A stretch of 64,000 nt of DNA from Shimia sagamensis (GTDB taxonomy: Bacteria; Pseudomonadota; Alphaproteobacteria; Rhodobacterales; Rhodobacteraceae). The position numbers and the translations under genes were made by a program. The DNA lies in assembly GCF_900182745.1 (NCBI RefSeq), contig NZ_FXTY01000004.1, positions 248,001 through 312,000 on the forward strand, in the 5' to 3' direction. Positions 37,127-45,677 of the stretch are shown here, piece by piece. Numbering within the stretch: position 1 is the stretch's first letter; every line of letters begins with the position of its first letter. Below the pieces are notes generated by a model. The model was not told where the DNA came from. It searched no databases and saw only the letters and a list, made by a program, of their open reading frames with translations.

Positions 37127-38418
37127 ACAGGCAGGCCAGAGGGCACACTTTCCGGCACGCCGAGGCGGCCTTTGATGGCGTCGTAATCCGTAAGACTTTC
37201 GAGGAAGGCGAGGATCTGTGTCACTTCCAGATCGCTGAGACCAATTGGAGATATCTCATTGGCGGCGGCGATTTCAATCACTTCAACTTCATCTCTCATC
37301 AGTTTGAAATCAGTGTCAAATTTTCCGTCTGAGTAGGTTGTGTTTGTCTCGACGTAAGCGTTGAGGGAAGCAATCGGATTGAGGTGATGGCGCACCATGG
37401 TCTCGAGTGACGTATAGGCGCCGTTGTGCCCGTATGGCGCGGTCTGAGTGATGTTGCGCAAGCTTGGTGTGCGGAAGCGATAGAAATCCTCTGCTGTGCC
37501 TGTCACACGGCCACGGCCGACGTCTCGATTGTGGTTTTCAAACGGTGCAGCTTTGCCCGGGCCGATCTGCGGAAGCGCAATGGCGTGAAAGCTGTGGTCG
37601 GTTTGGAATTGTCCTGCGTGGCAAGTGCCGCATTGGGCTTTGCTATAGAAGAGGTCCATGCCAGCGGTGGCGCTTTGTTCGAGTGGTGTGCCATTGCGCA
37701 AGTATGCGTCGAACGCGGAGGCATCAGCCTGCCATTCAAAGGTGATGAAGGCGGCCAGCGCGTTGGCGATGTGGTGGAATTTGATGGGTTCATCTGCGCC
37801 GATGACTTGATCAAAGGCGGCGCGGTAGGCGGGGATGGCCGCAACCCGTTTGGCGAGGATGTCCCAGGCGCCGCCTGGGCCGGTGAGTTGACCGAGGCGC
37901 ACGGCTTGGCTCACGTCGTTTTCGGAATAGTGACCTGCCATTTCGTCCCCCGACAGGACCGGAAACATGGCTTGTGCGGCGAGAGCGTTCCTGAACCCCA
38001 TCTCCATTTCGCTGCCCAAGGGTGTGCGGATGCCAGAGGGGCGAGTGGGGTCGTCTTCTAACCGGCCATCGTGGAAGAAAACGGTGAATTCGGTGGCGCC
38101 GAGGTTCCACAGCGCGGGGGCATTGCGGGGGATGCGTTTCTCGGGCGGGTTGTTTGGGTCAATTTTGCGATCCAGGCCGAGGCCCGTAGCGCCATCGCCC
38201 AGCCCCAGAGAGACGCCGTCAGAGGTGCCCAGATCGGGGTGGTGGCAGGTGGCGCAGGCCACGGAGCGGTTGCCAGACAGGATGGGATCGTAGAACAACT
38301 GCCAGCCCAGTTCGACTTCATTCACATCCTGCGCCGGAAAGGTAGCATCCGCCTTGGGCAGCGGTGACGCGCTGGCAAGCGCGGGCAGGAAAGCGGCTGT
38401 GAGCAAGAGCTGGCGCAT
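37108..38418 (-). CDS. Di-heme cytochrome c peroxidase (CcpA/MauG superfamily)
   Basis: The protein has 436 residues with a Sec signal (1-about 18), and two c-type haem sites: CATCHH (Cys55, Cys58, His59) and CGTCHA (Cys263, Cys266, His267). LGWQLFYDPILSGNRSVACATCH and RTPSLRNITQTAPYGHNGAYTSLETMVRHH are family signatures. Periplasmic members reduce hydrogen peroxide with electrons from a cytochrome, or modify a partner protein as MauG and MbnH do. It begins 93 bp after xylA, probably on the same transcript, and faces the CRTAC1 gene, which could be its partner; this is inference. Confidence 0.88.
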   Translation of the reverse strand: MRQLLLTAAFLPALASASPLPKADATFPAQDVNEVELGWQLFYDPILSGNRSVACATCHHPDLGTSDGVSLGLGDGATGLGLDRKIDPNNPPEKRIPRNAPALWNLGATEFTVFFHDGRLEDDPTRPSGIRTPLGSEMEMGFRNALAAQAMFPVLSGDEMAGHYSENDVSQAVRLGQLTGPGGAWDILAKRVAAIPAYRAAFDQVIGADEPIKFHHIANALAAFITFEWQADASAFDAYLRNGTPLEQSATAGMDLFYSKAQCGTCHAGQFQTDHSFHAIALPQIGPGKAAPFENHNRDVGRGRVTGTAEDFYRFRTPSLRNITQTAPYGHNGAYTSLETMVRHHLNPIASLNAYVETNTTYSDGKFDTDFKLMRDEVEVIEIAAANEISPIGLSDLEVTQILAFLESLTDYDAIKGRLGVPESVPSGLPVDQPSN

Positions 38419-38441
38419 GGCTGGTCTTTCAAATCAGGACG

Positions 38442-38471
38442 CCCTTCGCGCAGGAGAATGTGCGCGAAGGG
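38442..38471 (-). other. Perfect 11-bp hairpin between xylA and the peroxidase gene
   Basis: CCCTTCGCGCA (38442-38452) and TGCGCGAAGGG (38461-38471) form an 11-bp stem with an 8-base loop. No T run follows on either strand, so it may be a partial attenuator or an mRNA boundary rather than a full terminator. Confidence 0.6.
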
Positions 38472-38511
38472 TCAGTATATCCTGTCTCAATAACGGTTTT
38501 GAAACAAGATA

Positions 38512-39816
38512 TTACACAAAGCGGTTCACGTAGTTTTCCAGGACCTCCTGACGTCCGGATTTCGGCGTTGGGTTGATCCTTCCACTCATCACATCGTCGA
38601 ACGTACCGTCCAGACCACCCGCCAACATGGCTTTTGATGCGTCGGTGTCCCAACCAGCGTAGCGTTCAGCCAAGGCATCTTCGAGACCACCGTCTTCGAT
38701 CATTGCGGCGGCAGCTTTCAGGCCACGGGCACAGACGTCCATGCCGCCGATGTGCGCAGCGATGAGGTCTTCGGCATCAAGCGACTGGCGGCGCAGTTTG
38801 GCGTCAAAGTTGGTGCCGCCGGTTTTCAGGCCGCCGTCTTTCAGGATATGATAATAGCTGAGGGCAACTTCCGGCACGGAGTTGGGGAATTGGTCGGTGT
38901 CCCAGCCCGACTGGTAGTCGTTGCGGTTCATGTCGATGGAACCGAGCACACCAAGCGCGGCGGCGGTGGCGATCTCATGTTCAAAGCTGTGACCGGCGAG
39001 GATGGCGTGGCCCTGCTCGAGGTTCAGTTTTACCTCGTTTTCAAGGCCATACTTCTTCAGGAAGCCGTAGCAGGTGGCGGCGTCAAAATCGTATTGGTGC
39101 TTGGACGGTTCCTGCGGTTTGGGCTCCACAAGGATGGTGCCTTCGAACCCGATTTTGTGTTTGTAGTCCACCACCATGTTGAGGAAGCGGCCCATGTTAT
39201 CAAGCTCGCGGCCCATATCGGTGTTGAGCAGGGTTTCATAGCCTTCGCGGCCGCCCCAGAGCACGTAGTTCTCACCGCCGAGCTTTTTGGTGGCGTCCAT
39301 GCAGGTTTTTACAGTGGCTGCAGAATAGGCAAACACCTCGGGGTCCGGGTTGGTCGAGGCGCCCGACATCCAGCGGCGGTGGCTGAACATATTGGCGGTG
39401 CCCCAGAGCAGTTTTACAGAACGCGTACTCATCTTTTCTTCAAAGTAGTCAATAACTTCTTCGAAGTTCTTCAGGCTTTCGGCAAAGCTGTCGCCTTCGG
39501 GGCGCACGTCGGCATCGTGCCAGCAGAAGTAAGGCTGCTGCAAGATGTCAAACATCTCAAACGCAGCGTCAGCTTTCACTTTGGCCATGTCCATGCGGGT
39601 CTGAGGGTGCCACGGGCGCTCAAAGGTCTGACCGCCAAACGGATCGCCGCCTTCCCAAGCAAAGCTGTGCCAGTAGGCGACAGCAAAGCGCAGGTGGTCT
39701 TCCATGCGTTTGCCCATAACAACCTCTTCGGGGTTGTAGTGGTGGAAGGCCATCGGGTTGGTGCTGTCCGGCCCTTCATATTGGGCGGGGGCGATGTTTT
39801 TGAAGAAGTCGGTCAT
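38512..39816 (-). CDS. xylA: Xylose isomerase
   Basis: XylA converts D-xylose to D-xylulose. The 434 residues match the class II long isomerases: [11 protein letters not shown] carries the catalytic His region, [32 protein letters not shown] and [20 protein letters not shown] carry metal ligands. Its start overlaps the xylB stop by four bases (ATGA), so the kinase and isomerase are co-translated. Confidence 0.97.
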   Translation of the reverse strand: MTDFFKNIAPAQYEGPDSTNPMAFHHYNPEEVVMGKRMEDHLRFAVAYWHSFAWEGGDPFGGQTFERPWHPQTRMDMAKVKADAAFEMFDILQQPYFCWHDADVRPEGDSFAESLKNFEEVIDYFEEKMSTRSVKLLWGTANMFSHRRWMSGASTNPDPEVFAYSAATVKTCMDATKKLGGENYVLWGGREGYETLLNTDMGRELDNMGRFLNMVVDYKHKIGFEGTILVEPKPQEPSKHQYDFDAATCYGFLKKYGLENEVKLNLEQGHAILAGHSFEHEIATAAALGVLGSIDMNRNDYQSGWDTDQFPNSVPEVALSYYHILKDGGLKTGGTNFDAKLRRQSLDAEDLIAAHIGGMDVCARGLKAAAAMIEDGGLEDALAERYAGWDTDASKAMLAGGLDGTFDDVMSGRINPTPKSGRQEVLENYVNRFV

Positions 39817-41267
39817 TGTGTCAGGGCCTTTATGCCGGGGTAAAGTTTGACGAAGTCGGCATAGGCCGCCTCGTAGCTGTCACGCAGGTCGCTGCGGGGG
39901 GAAACGGTTGTGGCGATCTCGGGCCGGGTCATGACAACCTCGGGATCGGCACCTGTGGTTGCACAGATCGCCAGCCGGGCCGCGCCGAGGGCTGCGCCAA
40001 ACTCGCCTGCTTTGGGCAGGGAGATGGGCAGATTGAGCAGGGTGGCGATAAGCTCGACCCAATAAGGGGATTGAGAGCCTCCGCCGATGGCGATCAGGCT
40101 TTGCAGATTGGCGCCGGTGGATTTCAACGCTTCGAGATTGTCGCGCAGGGCGAAGCTGACACCTTCGAGTACGGCCTGGGTGAGGGCGGCGTGGCCTGCA
40201 TCAATGTCGATGTTCAGGAAAGCGCCACGCATGGTGGCGTCGTTGTGTGGTGTGCGCTCGCCTGAGAGATAGGGCAGGAAGCGCATGGTACCGGGGCCGG
40301 AAATGTTGTCGCCGAGCAATTTGGTGAGGTTGGCTGGTGTTTCCTGCAAGTTGCGGGAGAGCCAGTTGAGGCTGTCGGTGGCGGCCAGGATTACGCCCAT
40401 CTGATACCAACGGTTTGGAATGGCGTGACAGAAGGTGTGCACGGCGCTGGCCGGTTTGGGCGCGTAGGCGTCGCGTCCAGTAAGCAGCACGCCAGAGGTG
40501 CCTAGCGATACAAATCCGTCACCGTCGTTCAGCGCACCGATACCACAGGCTGCGGCGGCGTTGTCACCTGCGCCTGCGGCGACGATCACGCCTTTGGGCA
40601 GGCCCAGTTCGGCGGCGATGTCATCGCGCACGGTGCCGATGGCGTCTGAGCCTTCAAACAGGTCGGGCATCTGGTCGCGGCGCATGCCTGAAGCGTCCAG
40701 TAGAGTGTCGGACCAGTCACGGGCGCCGACGTCGAGCCAGCTTGTGCCTGCGGAATCGGACATGTCTGAGGCGAAGATGCCAGTGAGCCAGAAGTTTAGG
40801 AAATCCTTTGGCAGCAATACCTTGGCGGTTCTGGCAAATATATCTGGTTCGTTTTCGGCAACCCAAGCCACCTTGGGGGCTGTGAAGCCGGGAAAGACGA
40901 TGTTGCCGGACAGGTCTCGGACTTGATCGGTGGCGTCGAGCTTGGCCGCCTGCGTGGCGGAGCGGGTGTCATTCCACATCATGCAGGGACGCAGGGGCGT
41001 GCCATTTTTGTCGAGCAAATTGGCTCCGTGCATGTGACCGGACACGCCGATTCCTTGGATAGCGGCGACCTCAGCAGGGTGGTCGGCTTTTAGGTCAGCA
41101 AAGACCGCTTTGGTGGCCGTGATCCAGCCCGATTGCAGTTGTTCGCTCCACCCGGAATGCGGCCGGGCCGTGTCCACAGCGGCTTCTTTTGCACCGATCA
41201 CACGTTGGGACGCGTCTATCAGCAAGGCGCGTACACCAGACGTGCCCAGATCAATTCCAACGAACAT
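39813..41267 (-). CDS. xylB: Xylulokinase
   Basis: XylB phosphorylates D-xylulose to xylulose 5-phosphate for the pentose phosphate pathway. The 484-residue FGGY kinase starts with the ATP-phosphate motif [16 protein letters not shown], and has [39 protein letters not shown] (adenosine motif) and [20 protein letters not shown]. It is the first gene of the xylBA operon, with an operator-like palindrome 29 bp before its start. Confidence 0.95.
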   Translation of the reverse strand: MFVGIDLGTSGVRALLIDASQRVIGAKEAAVDTARPHSGWSEQLQSGWITATKAVFADLKADHPAEVAAIQGIGVSGHMHGANLLDKNGTPLRPCMMWNDTRSATQAAKLDATDQVRDLSGNIVFPGFTAPKVAWVAENEPDIFARTAKVLLPKDFLNFWLTGIFASDMSDSAGTSWLDVGARDWSDTLLDASGMRRDQMPDLFEGSDAIGTVRDDIAAELGLPKGVIVAAGAGDNAAAACGIGALNDGDGFVSLGTSGVLLTGRDAYAPKPASAVHTFCHAIPNRWYQMGVILAATDSLNWLSRNLQETPANLTKLLGDNISGPGTMRFLPYLSGERTPHNDATMRGAFLNIDIDAGHAALTQAVLEGVSFALRDNLEALKSTGANLQSLIAIGGGSQSPYWVELIATLLNLPISLPKAGEFGAALGAARLAICATTGADPEVVMTRPEIATTVSPRSDLRDSYEAAYADFVKLYPGIKALTQ

Positions 41268-41295
41268 GGGGGCTCCTCCTCAGGTCTTTCGACTT

Positions 41296-41312
41296 AATTT
41301 GTGTATCAAATT
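41296..41312. promoter_or_regulatory. Candidate XylR operator before xylB
   Basis: AATTTGTGTATCAAATT is a perfect 6-5-6 palindrome; adding two T/A pairs on each side gives 8-5-8 arms. It is the closest match to the site before xylF and lies 29 bp before the xylB start, so it probably overlaps the core promoter. Confidence 0.75.
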
Positions 41313-41462
41313 AAATGGAAGATCAAACTAGAAATTGAATTGGGTCGGAAATTGTTGCGTTGCGTTGCGCGGAAATATGCAGGGGTTGGGGTTTTTTTGG
41401 TTAAATAACACACTGTTGGAGTGAGGCGTGTGGGGCAGATCAAAAAAAATGGCCATGCCTGC

Positions 41463-41493
41463 TTGACCCTCCCGTGACTGGAACCTTTATGTG
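41463..41493 (+). promoter_or_regulatory. CueR-type copper-responsive promoter of copA
   Basis: TTGACC (41463-41468) and TATGTG (41488-41493) are separated by 19 bp, the overlong spacer of MerR-family promoters. Within the spacer CTCC and GGAACC form the dyad of CueR sites (family consensus CCTTCC-GGAAGG, here with mismatches). copA starts 35 bp downstream. Confidence 0.8.
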
Positions 41494-41528
41494 ATGTACT
41501 CGACAAAAGATCAGAACGAGGCGAGTCG

Positions 41529-44003
41529 ATGACGGCGCATGTATTAAATTTCCAACTTGATGGGTTGAGCTGTGCGGGCTGTGTGAACCGGGCGCAAAAG
41601 GCGATGGCGGCTGTTGACGGTGTGCAGGAGGCAAGTGTGAATCTAGCGGACACGTCCGCGCGGGTTACGTTCAAAGAAGACGCTGCGCGCGACAGTGTGA
41701 TAGCGGCGCTTAAAAGCGCAGGATATCCGGCGCGGGAAGCCACGGTGACGCTGGATGTAGGCGGCATGACCTGTGCGGGCTGTGTGCGCCGGGCTGAAAT
41801 TGCGATGGCGGCGGGCGCGGGAGTGCTCTCCGCGGAGATTAATTTTGCCAGCGAAAGCGCGACCGTGCGCTTTTTGGAGGGGGCGATCACCGCCAACCAG
41901 ATTGCCGCGCTGAGCACAAGGGCGGGCTATCCGGCGCGGGTGCCGGAAGACGGCGTGCCAGAGGACATTTCGGATCGGAAAGAGGAAGAGGCCAAGGCGG
42001 CCAAGCGGCGGGTGTTGCTGGCGGCGGTGCTGGCGTTTCCGGTGTTCTGCATCGAGATGGGTGGGCATATGGTGCCCGCGTTTCATCATTGGCTGATGAC
42101 CAATGTGGGGATGCAGAACAGCTATTTGTTCCAATTTGTGCTGACCTCAATCCTGCTGATCGGGCCGGGGCGGGAGTTTTACGCAAAAGGTATACCCGCG
42201 CTTCTGAAAGGCGCGCCGGAAATGAACTCGCTGGTCGCGTTGGGGACTGGGGCGGCGTATCTGTTCTCGGTGGTGTCAACCTTTGCGCCGGGGCTTCTGC
42301 CTGCTGGTACGGCAAATGTGTATTTTGAGGCGGCCGCGGTGATTGTGGTGCTGATCCTTGCTGGGCGCTGGATGGAGGCGCGGGCCAAGGGGCGTACTGG
42401 AGCGGCCATACAGGCGCTTGTGGGGCTTCAGCCGCGCATGGCGCAGGTGGAGCGCAAAGGCGCGGTTTCCGAGCTGCCGATTGAAGAGGTTGCTGTGGGC
42501 GATGTTTTACATTTGCGGCCCGGTGAGCGGGTGGCCGTGGATGGCCGCGTGCTCGATGGCAGCTCGTTTGTGGATGAGGCGATGATCTCGGGTGAGCCAG
42601 TGCCGGTGGAGAAAACCGCAGGCGATGCGGTGATCGCAGGCACGGTGAATGGCGCGGGTGTGCTGCGCTATGAGGCGGAGCAGGTTGGGCGCGACACGAT
42701 GTTGGCGCAGATCATCGATATGGTGCGTCAGGCGCAGGGTGCGAAGCTGCCGATCCAGAACCTTGTGGACCGGATCACGGCGGTGTTTGTGCCGGTGGTG
42801 ATGGCCATTGCGGCGGCGACCTTTGTGGTCTGGATGCTGGTGGGGCCAGAGCCGCGCTTGGGTCATGCGCTGGTGGCGGCGGTGGCGGTGCTGATCATTG
42901 CCTGTCCCTGCGCTATGGGATTGGCGACGCCAACCTCCATCATGGTCGGCACCGGACGGGCGGCGCAGTTGGGCGTGTTGTTCCGAAAAGGGGACGCGCT
43001 GCAAGGCTTGCGGGACTGCGACGTGGTGGCGTTTGACAAGACCGGCACGCTGACGATGGGCAAGCCATCGGTGACGGATGTGGTTTTGGCCGATGGCTTT
43101 GACGATGATGCCGTGCTGGCGCTGGTGGCGTCGGTTGAGGCACAATCCGAGCATCCGCTGGCGCGCGCGATGGTTGCGGAAGCTGCGGCGCGCGGGCTTG
43201 ATGTGGTGGCCTGTGCAGACCTGGAGGTGCGGGTTGGACATGGGTTGATCGGCACTGTGGACGGCGCGCAGGTGGCCGTAGGGGCAGCGCGGTTGATGAT
43301 GGCGCTGGAAGTGCCGTTGGGTGGTCTCGAGGCGCGGGCGGTGGCCTTTGCCGAGGTGGGCAAGACGCCGATCTATGTGGCGGTTGATGGTCAGTTGGCC
43401 GCTGTTATTGCAGTGTCGGATGCGGTGAAATCCACCTCAGAAGAGGCGATCAAGGCATTGCACAATATGGGAAAAACCGTGGCTCTGATCTCCGGTGATA
43501 CGGAGCGAACAGCGCGGGCATTGGCGCGGGAGTTGGGCGTAGATCATGTGGTCGCAGAGGTCTTACCGGATGGTAAGGTGCTGGCCTTGGAAGAGTTGCG
43601 GGCAACCGTAGGTAAGGCGGCCTTTGTGGGTGATGGCATCAACGACGCGCCTGCGCTGGCGGCGGCGGATGTGGGCATTGCCATTGGCACCGGCACGGAT
43701 GTGGCGATTGAGGCAGCCGACGTGGTGTTGATGGCGGGCGACGTGGGCGGCGTTGTGACCGCTTTTGACCTGAGCCGCCGCGTGATGCGGAATATCAAAG
43801 AGAACCTGTTTTGGGCGTTTGGCTATAACGTTGCGCTGATCCCTGTGGCGGCAGGCATTCTGGTGCCGTTTGGTGGGCCTGCGTTGTCACCGATGTTGGG
43901 TGCGGGAGCGATGGCGCTCTCAAGCGTGTTTGTTCTCACCAACGCGCTGCGATTGCGGCGCATCCAGCCGGCGTTTCAGTCCAGCAAGAAAGAAGGTGCG
44001 TGA
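41529..44003 (+). CDS. copA: Copper-exporting P1B-type ATPase
   Basis: CopA pumps Cu(I) out of the cytoplasm. The 824 residues hold two heavy-metal-associated domains (Cys15/Cys18 in GLSCAGC and Cys82/Cys85 in GMTCAGC), the actuator motif SGEPVPVEK, the transport CPC motif near 460 (IACPCAMGLATPTS), the phosphorylation motif DKTGTLTMGKP near 503 and the hinge GDGINDAPAL near 700. Its stop overlaps the start of cueR (TGATG), giving a copA-cueR operon under a CueR promoter. Confidence 0.95.
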   Translation: MTAHVLNFQLDGLSCAGCVNRAQKAMAAVDGVQEASVNLADTSARVTFKEDAARDSVIAALKSAGYPAREATVTLDVGGMTCAGCVRRAEIAMAAGAGVLSAEINFASESATVRFLEGAITANQIAALSTRAGYPARVPEDGVPEDISDRKEEEAKAAKRRVLLAAVLAFPVFCIEMGGHMVPAFHHWLMTNVGMQNSYLFQFVLTSILLIGPGREFYAKGIPALLKGAPEMNSLVALGTGAAYLFSVVSTFAPGLLPAGTANVYFEAAAVIVVLILAGRWMEARAKGRTGAAIQALVGLQPRMAQVERKGAVSELPIEEVAVGDVLHLRPGERVAVDGRVLDGSSFVDEAMISGEPVPVEKTAGDAVIAGTVNGAGVLRYEAEQVGRDTMLAQIIDMVRQAQGAKLPIQNLVDRITAVFVPVVMAIAAATFVVWMLVGPEPRLGHALVAAVAVLIIACPCAMGLATPTSIMVGTGRAAQLGVLFRKGDALQGLRDCDVVAFDKTGTLTMGKPSVTDVVLADGFDDDAVLALVASVEAQSEHPLARAMVAEAAARGLDVVACADLEVRVGHGLIGTVDGAQVAVGAARLMMALEVPLGGLEARAVAFAEVGKTPIYVAVDGQLAAVIAVSDAVKSTSEEAIKALHNMGKTVALISGDTERTARALARELGVDHVVAEVLPDGKVLALEELRATVGKAAFVGDGINDAPALAAADVGIAIGTGTDVAIEAADVVLMAGDVGGVVTAFDLSRRVMRNIKENLFWAFGYNVALIPVAAGILVPFGGPALSPMLGAGAMALSSVFVLTNALRLRRIQPAFQSSKKEGA

Positions 44004-44389
44004 TGAATATCGGGGAAGTGTCCAAGAACACCGGCCTGCCGGCGAAGACCATTCGCTACTATGAGGACATCGGTTTTGTGACCCCGGCGCGGGGCGACAA
44101 TGGCTATCGCAGCTTCAGCGAGAAGGATCAGCACAAACTGGTGTTTCTGGGCCGGGCGCGTGGGCTTGGGTTTTCGATTGAGGACTGCCGGACGTTGATG
44201 GCGCTCTATGAGGACCAAGGCCGGGCCAGCGCGGATGTGAAGCGTGTGGCACAAAAGAACCTGAGCGAGATTGACCGCAAGATTGCGGATTTGCAGGCCA
44301 TGCGCGGGACGTTGAGCCATCTGGTGGCAAATTGCGCAGGTGACGGGCGGCCGGATTGTCCGATTTTGGAGGATTTGGGGCGGGCGTAA
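44003..44389 (+). CDS. cueR: CueR/HmrR copper-responsive MerR-family activator
   Basis: The 128-residue activator has the MerR HTH (MNIGEVSKNTGLPAKTIRYYEDIGFV), a dimerisation helix and the Cu(I)-binding loop CAGDGRPDCPI with Cys111 and Cys119, as in CueR (Cys112/Cys120 in E. coli). It overlaps copA by one base and probably activates the copA promoter, giving positive autoregulation of the operon. Confidence 0.92.
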   Translation: MNIGEVSKNTGLPAKTIRYYEDIGFVTPARGDNGYRSFSEKDQHKLVFLGRARGLGFSIEDCRTLMALYEDQGRASADVKRVAQKNLSEIDRKIADLQAMRGTLSHLVANCAGDGRPDCPILEDLGRA

Positions 44390-44444
44390 CGCCCTGATGT
44401 GACAAATGGATTGCTCTGTGGCGGAGGCGTAGTAGCATTGCGCC

Positions 44445-45158
44445 ATGGGACCCATTCATTACGCGCTTTTGTTATCGTTAGTTGCTGGTCTGGCGATCCC
44501 TTTGGGGGGCGTTCTGGCGCGGGTTGAGCATATTTCCAACCGCGCGGTTGAGGCGCGGTTTCTGAAATCCATCACAGCTTTTGGCGGCGGGGCGTTGCTC
44601 TCGGCGGTGGCCTTGGTGCTGGTACCGAAGGGCGCGGAGGTGCTGCCGGTGGTGCTGGCTGTTGGTTTGTTGGTGGCCGGGGGCGTGTGTTTTGCGCTGG
44701 TGGATGCGGCCTTGGCGAAGGCGGGCGGCAGCGGGGCGCTTGTGCTGGCGATGCTATTGGATTTCTTGCCGGAAGCCATGGCGCTGGGGGCGTTACTGGT
44801 GACTGAGGCAACGACGGCGAAGCTATTGTTGGCGATGATGTTTTTGCAGAACCTGCCGGAAGGTTTTGCGGCGTTTCGCGAGATTTGGTCGCAGGGGAAA
44901 ATGCCAGCGGCCAAGGTGCTTTTGGTGTTTGTTGCGCTGGCCGGGTTGGGGCCGCTCTGTGCGCTGTTTGGTTTTGCGTTTCTGGCGGATGATCCGGAAA
45001 CGCTGGGAGCGATCACGATTTTTGCCGCTGGTGGGATTCTGTATCTGGTGTTTCAGGACATCGCGCCGGAAGCGCATGAGAGCGGCGCCTATTCACCTGC
45101 GTTGGGAGCAGTGGCCGGGTTCGCCCTGGGGGTGGCGGGGGATATGGTGATTGGGTGA
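44445..45158 (+). CDS. ZIP-family divalent metal transporter
   Basis: The protein (237 residues) has about eight membrane segments with ZIP-type motifs in the paired helices: LLDFLPEAMALG, FLQNLPEGFAAF and FQDIAPEAHESG, whose Pro-Glu and His supply metal ligands. These importers move zinc, iron or manganese into the cytoplasm; the metal is not readable here. It begins 55 bp after cueR with no copper box of its own. The N-terminal helix starts at once after ATG 44445. Confidence 0.85.
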   Translation: MGPIHYALLLSLVAGLAIPLGGVLARVEHISNRAVEARFLKSITAFGGGALLSAVALVLVPKGAEVLPVVLAVGLLVAGGVCFALVDAALAKAGGSGALVLAMLLDFLPEAMALGALLVTEATTAKLLLAMMFLQNLPEGFAAFREIWSQGKMPAAKVLLVFVALAGLGPLCALFGFAFLADDPETLGAITIFAAGGILYLVFQDIAPEAHESGAYSPALGAVAGFALGVAGDMVIG

Positions 45159-45640
45159 GGTGTGGTCGGATGTTTGTGTGGAGCGCTTTCCGGAAGCCTT
45201 ACGCTTTCCTTTGCGACGGATTGGCAGTTTTAGTCTTCCGCCTGACGTCACGTATCTAATCCGCGCTTGAAGTGGTTCCAGAACGCAGGATCTATTGCGT
45301 CGCCAAGTTTAAAAGAAACAGAATTGGAACCATCGACGCTAAGCAAAAAAGAAAAATCAAAAAGATGCGACCGTACTCATAGGCAGCTTTAGGAAAGCCC
45401 GATTCGAACCCAACCAGCTTTTTTAGAAAATGGACAAAACTTGGCAAGTCGATGTTCCTGTAAAAAATCACACTGATAGAAGTTATTTGGCTGGATTCTA
45501 TTTGCAGAGTGTTCTGTTTCTCAAGCAACAATTTTCAGAAACTTACCGGTTGCTCCGCGTGAGAATGCCAAGGCTGTGCTTTGGCAGCGCCCGAACCGTC
45601 CCCACGGGGCAGGCGTGGCGACAAGTCGATGACTATCATC
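45159..45640. other. Gene-poor stretch between the ZIP gene and leuA
   Basis: Nothing well supported is coded here. The stretch is more AT-rich than its surroundings. On the minus strand an open frame 45292-45531 (79 residues, TTG start, in-frame stop just upstream, no clear ribosome site) ends in a hydrophobic segment, IFLIFLFCLASMVPILFLLN; it could be a small membrane protein or a fragment. No promoter for leuA is expected here, because leuA reads away from it. Confidence 0.4.
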
Positions 45641-45670
45641 AAAAAGGCCGCTCGTTACCGAGCGGCCTTT
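45641..45670 (-). terminator. Rho-independent terminator after leuA
   Basis: AAAGGCCGCTCG (45643-45654) pairs perfectly with CGAGCGGCCTTT (45659-45670) around a TTAC loop; the minus strand continues with T residues. Confidence 0.87.
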
Positions 45671-45677
45671 CGTTTGC

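Noticed and set aside
41400-41528. Canonical CopY-type box before copA
   Set aside because: The MerR-type 19-bp spacer with a CueR dyad explains the promoter better, and cueR is the next gene after copA.
45385-45420. A TTCGAATC stretch on the minus strand resembling a tRNA T-arm
   Set aside because: The flanking bases do not form a T-stem and no acceptor or anticodon arm is present.
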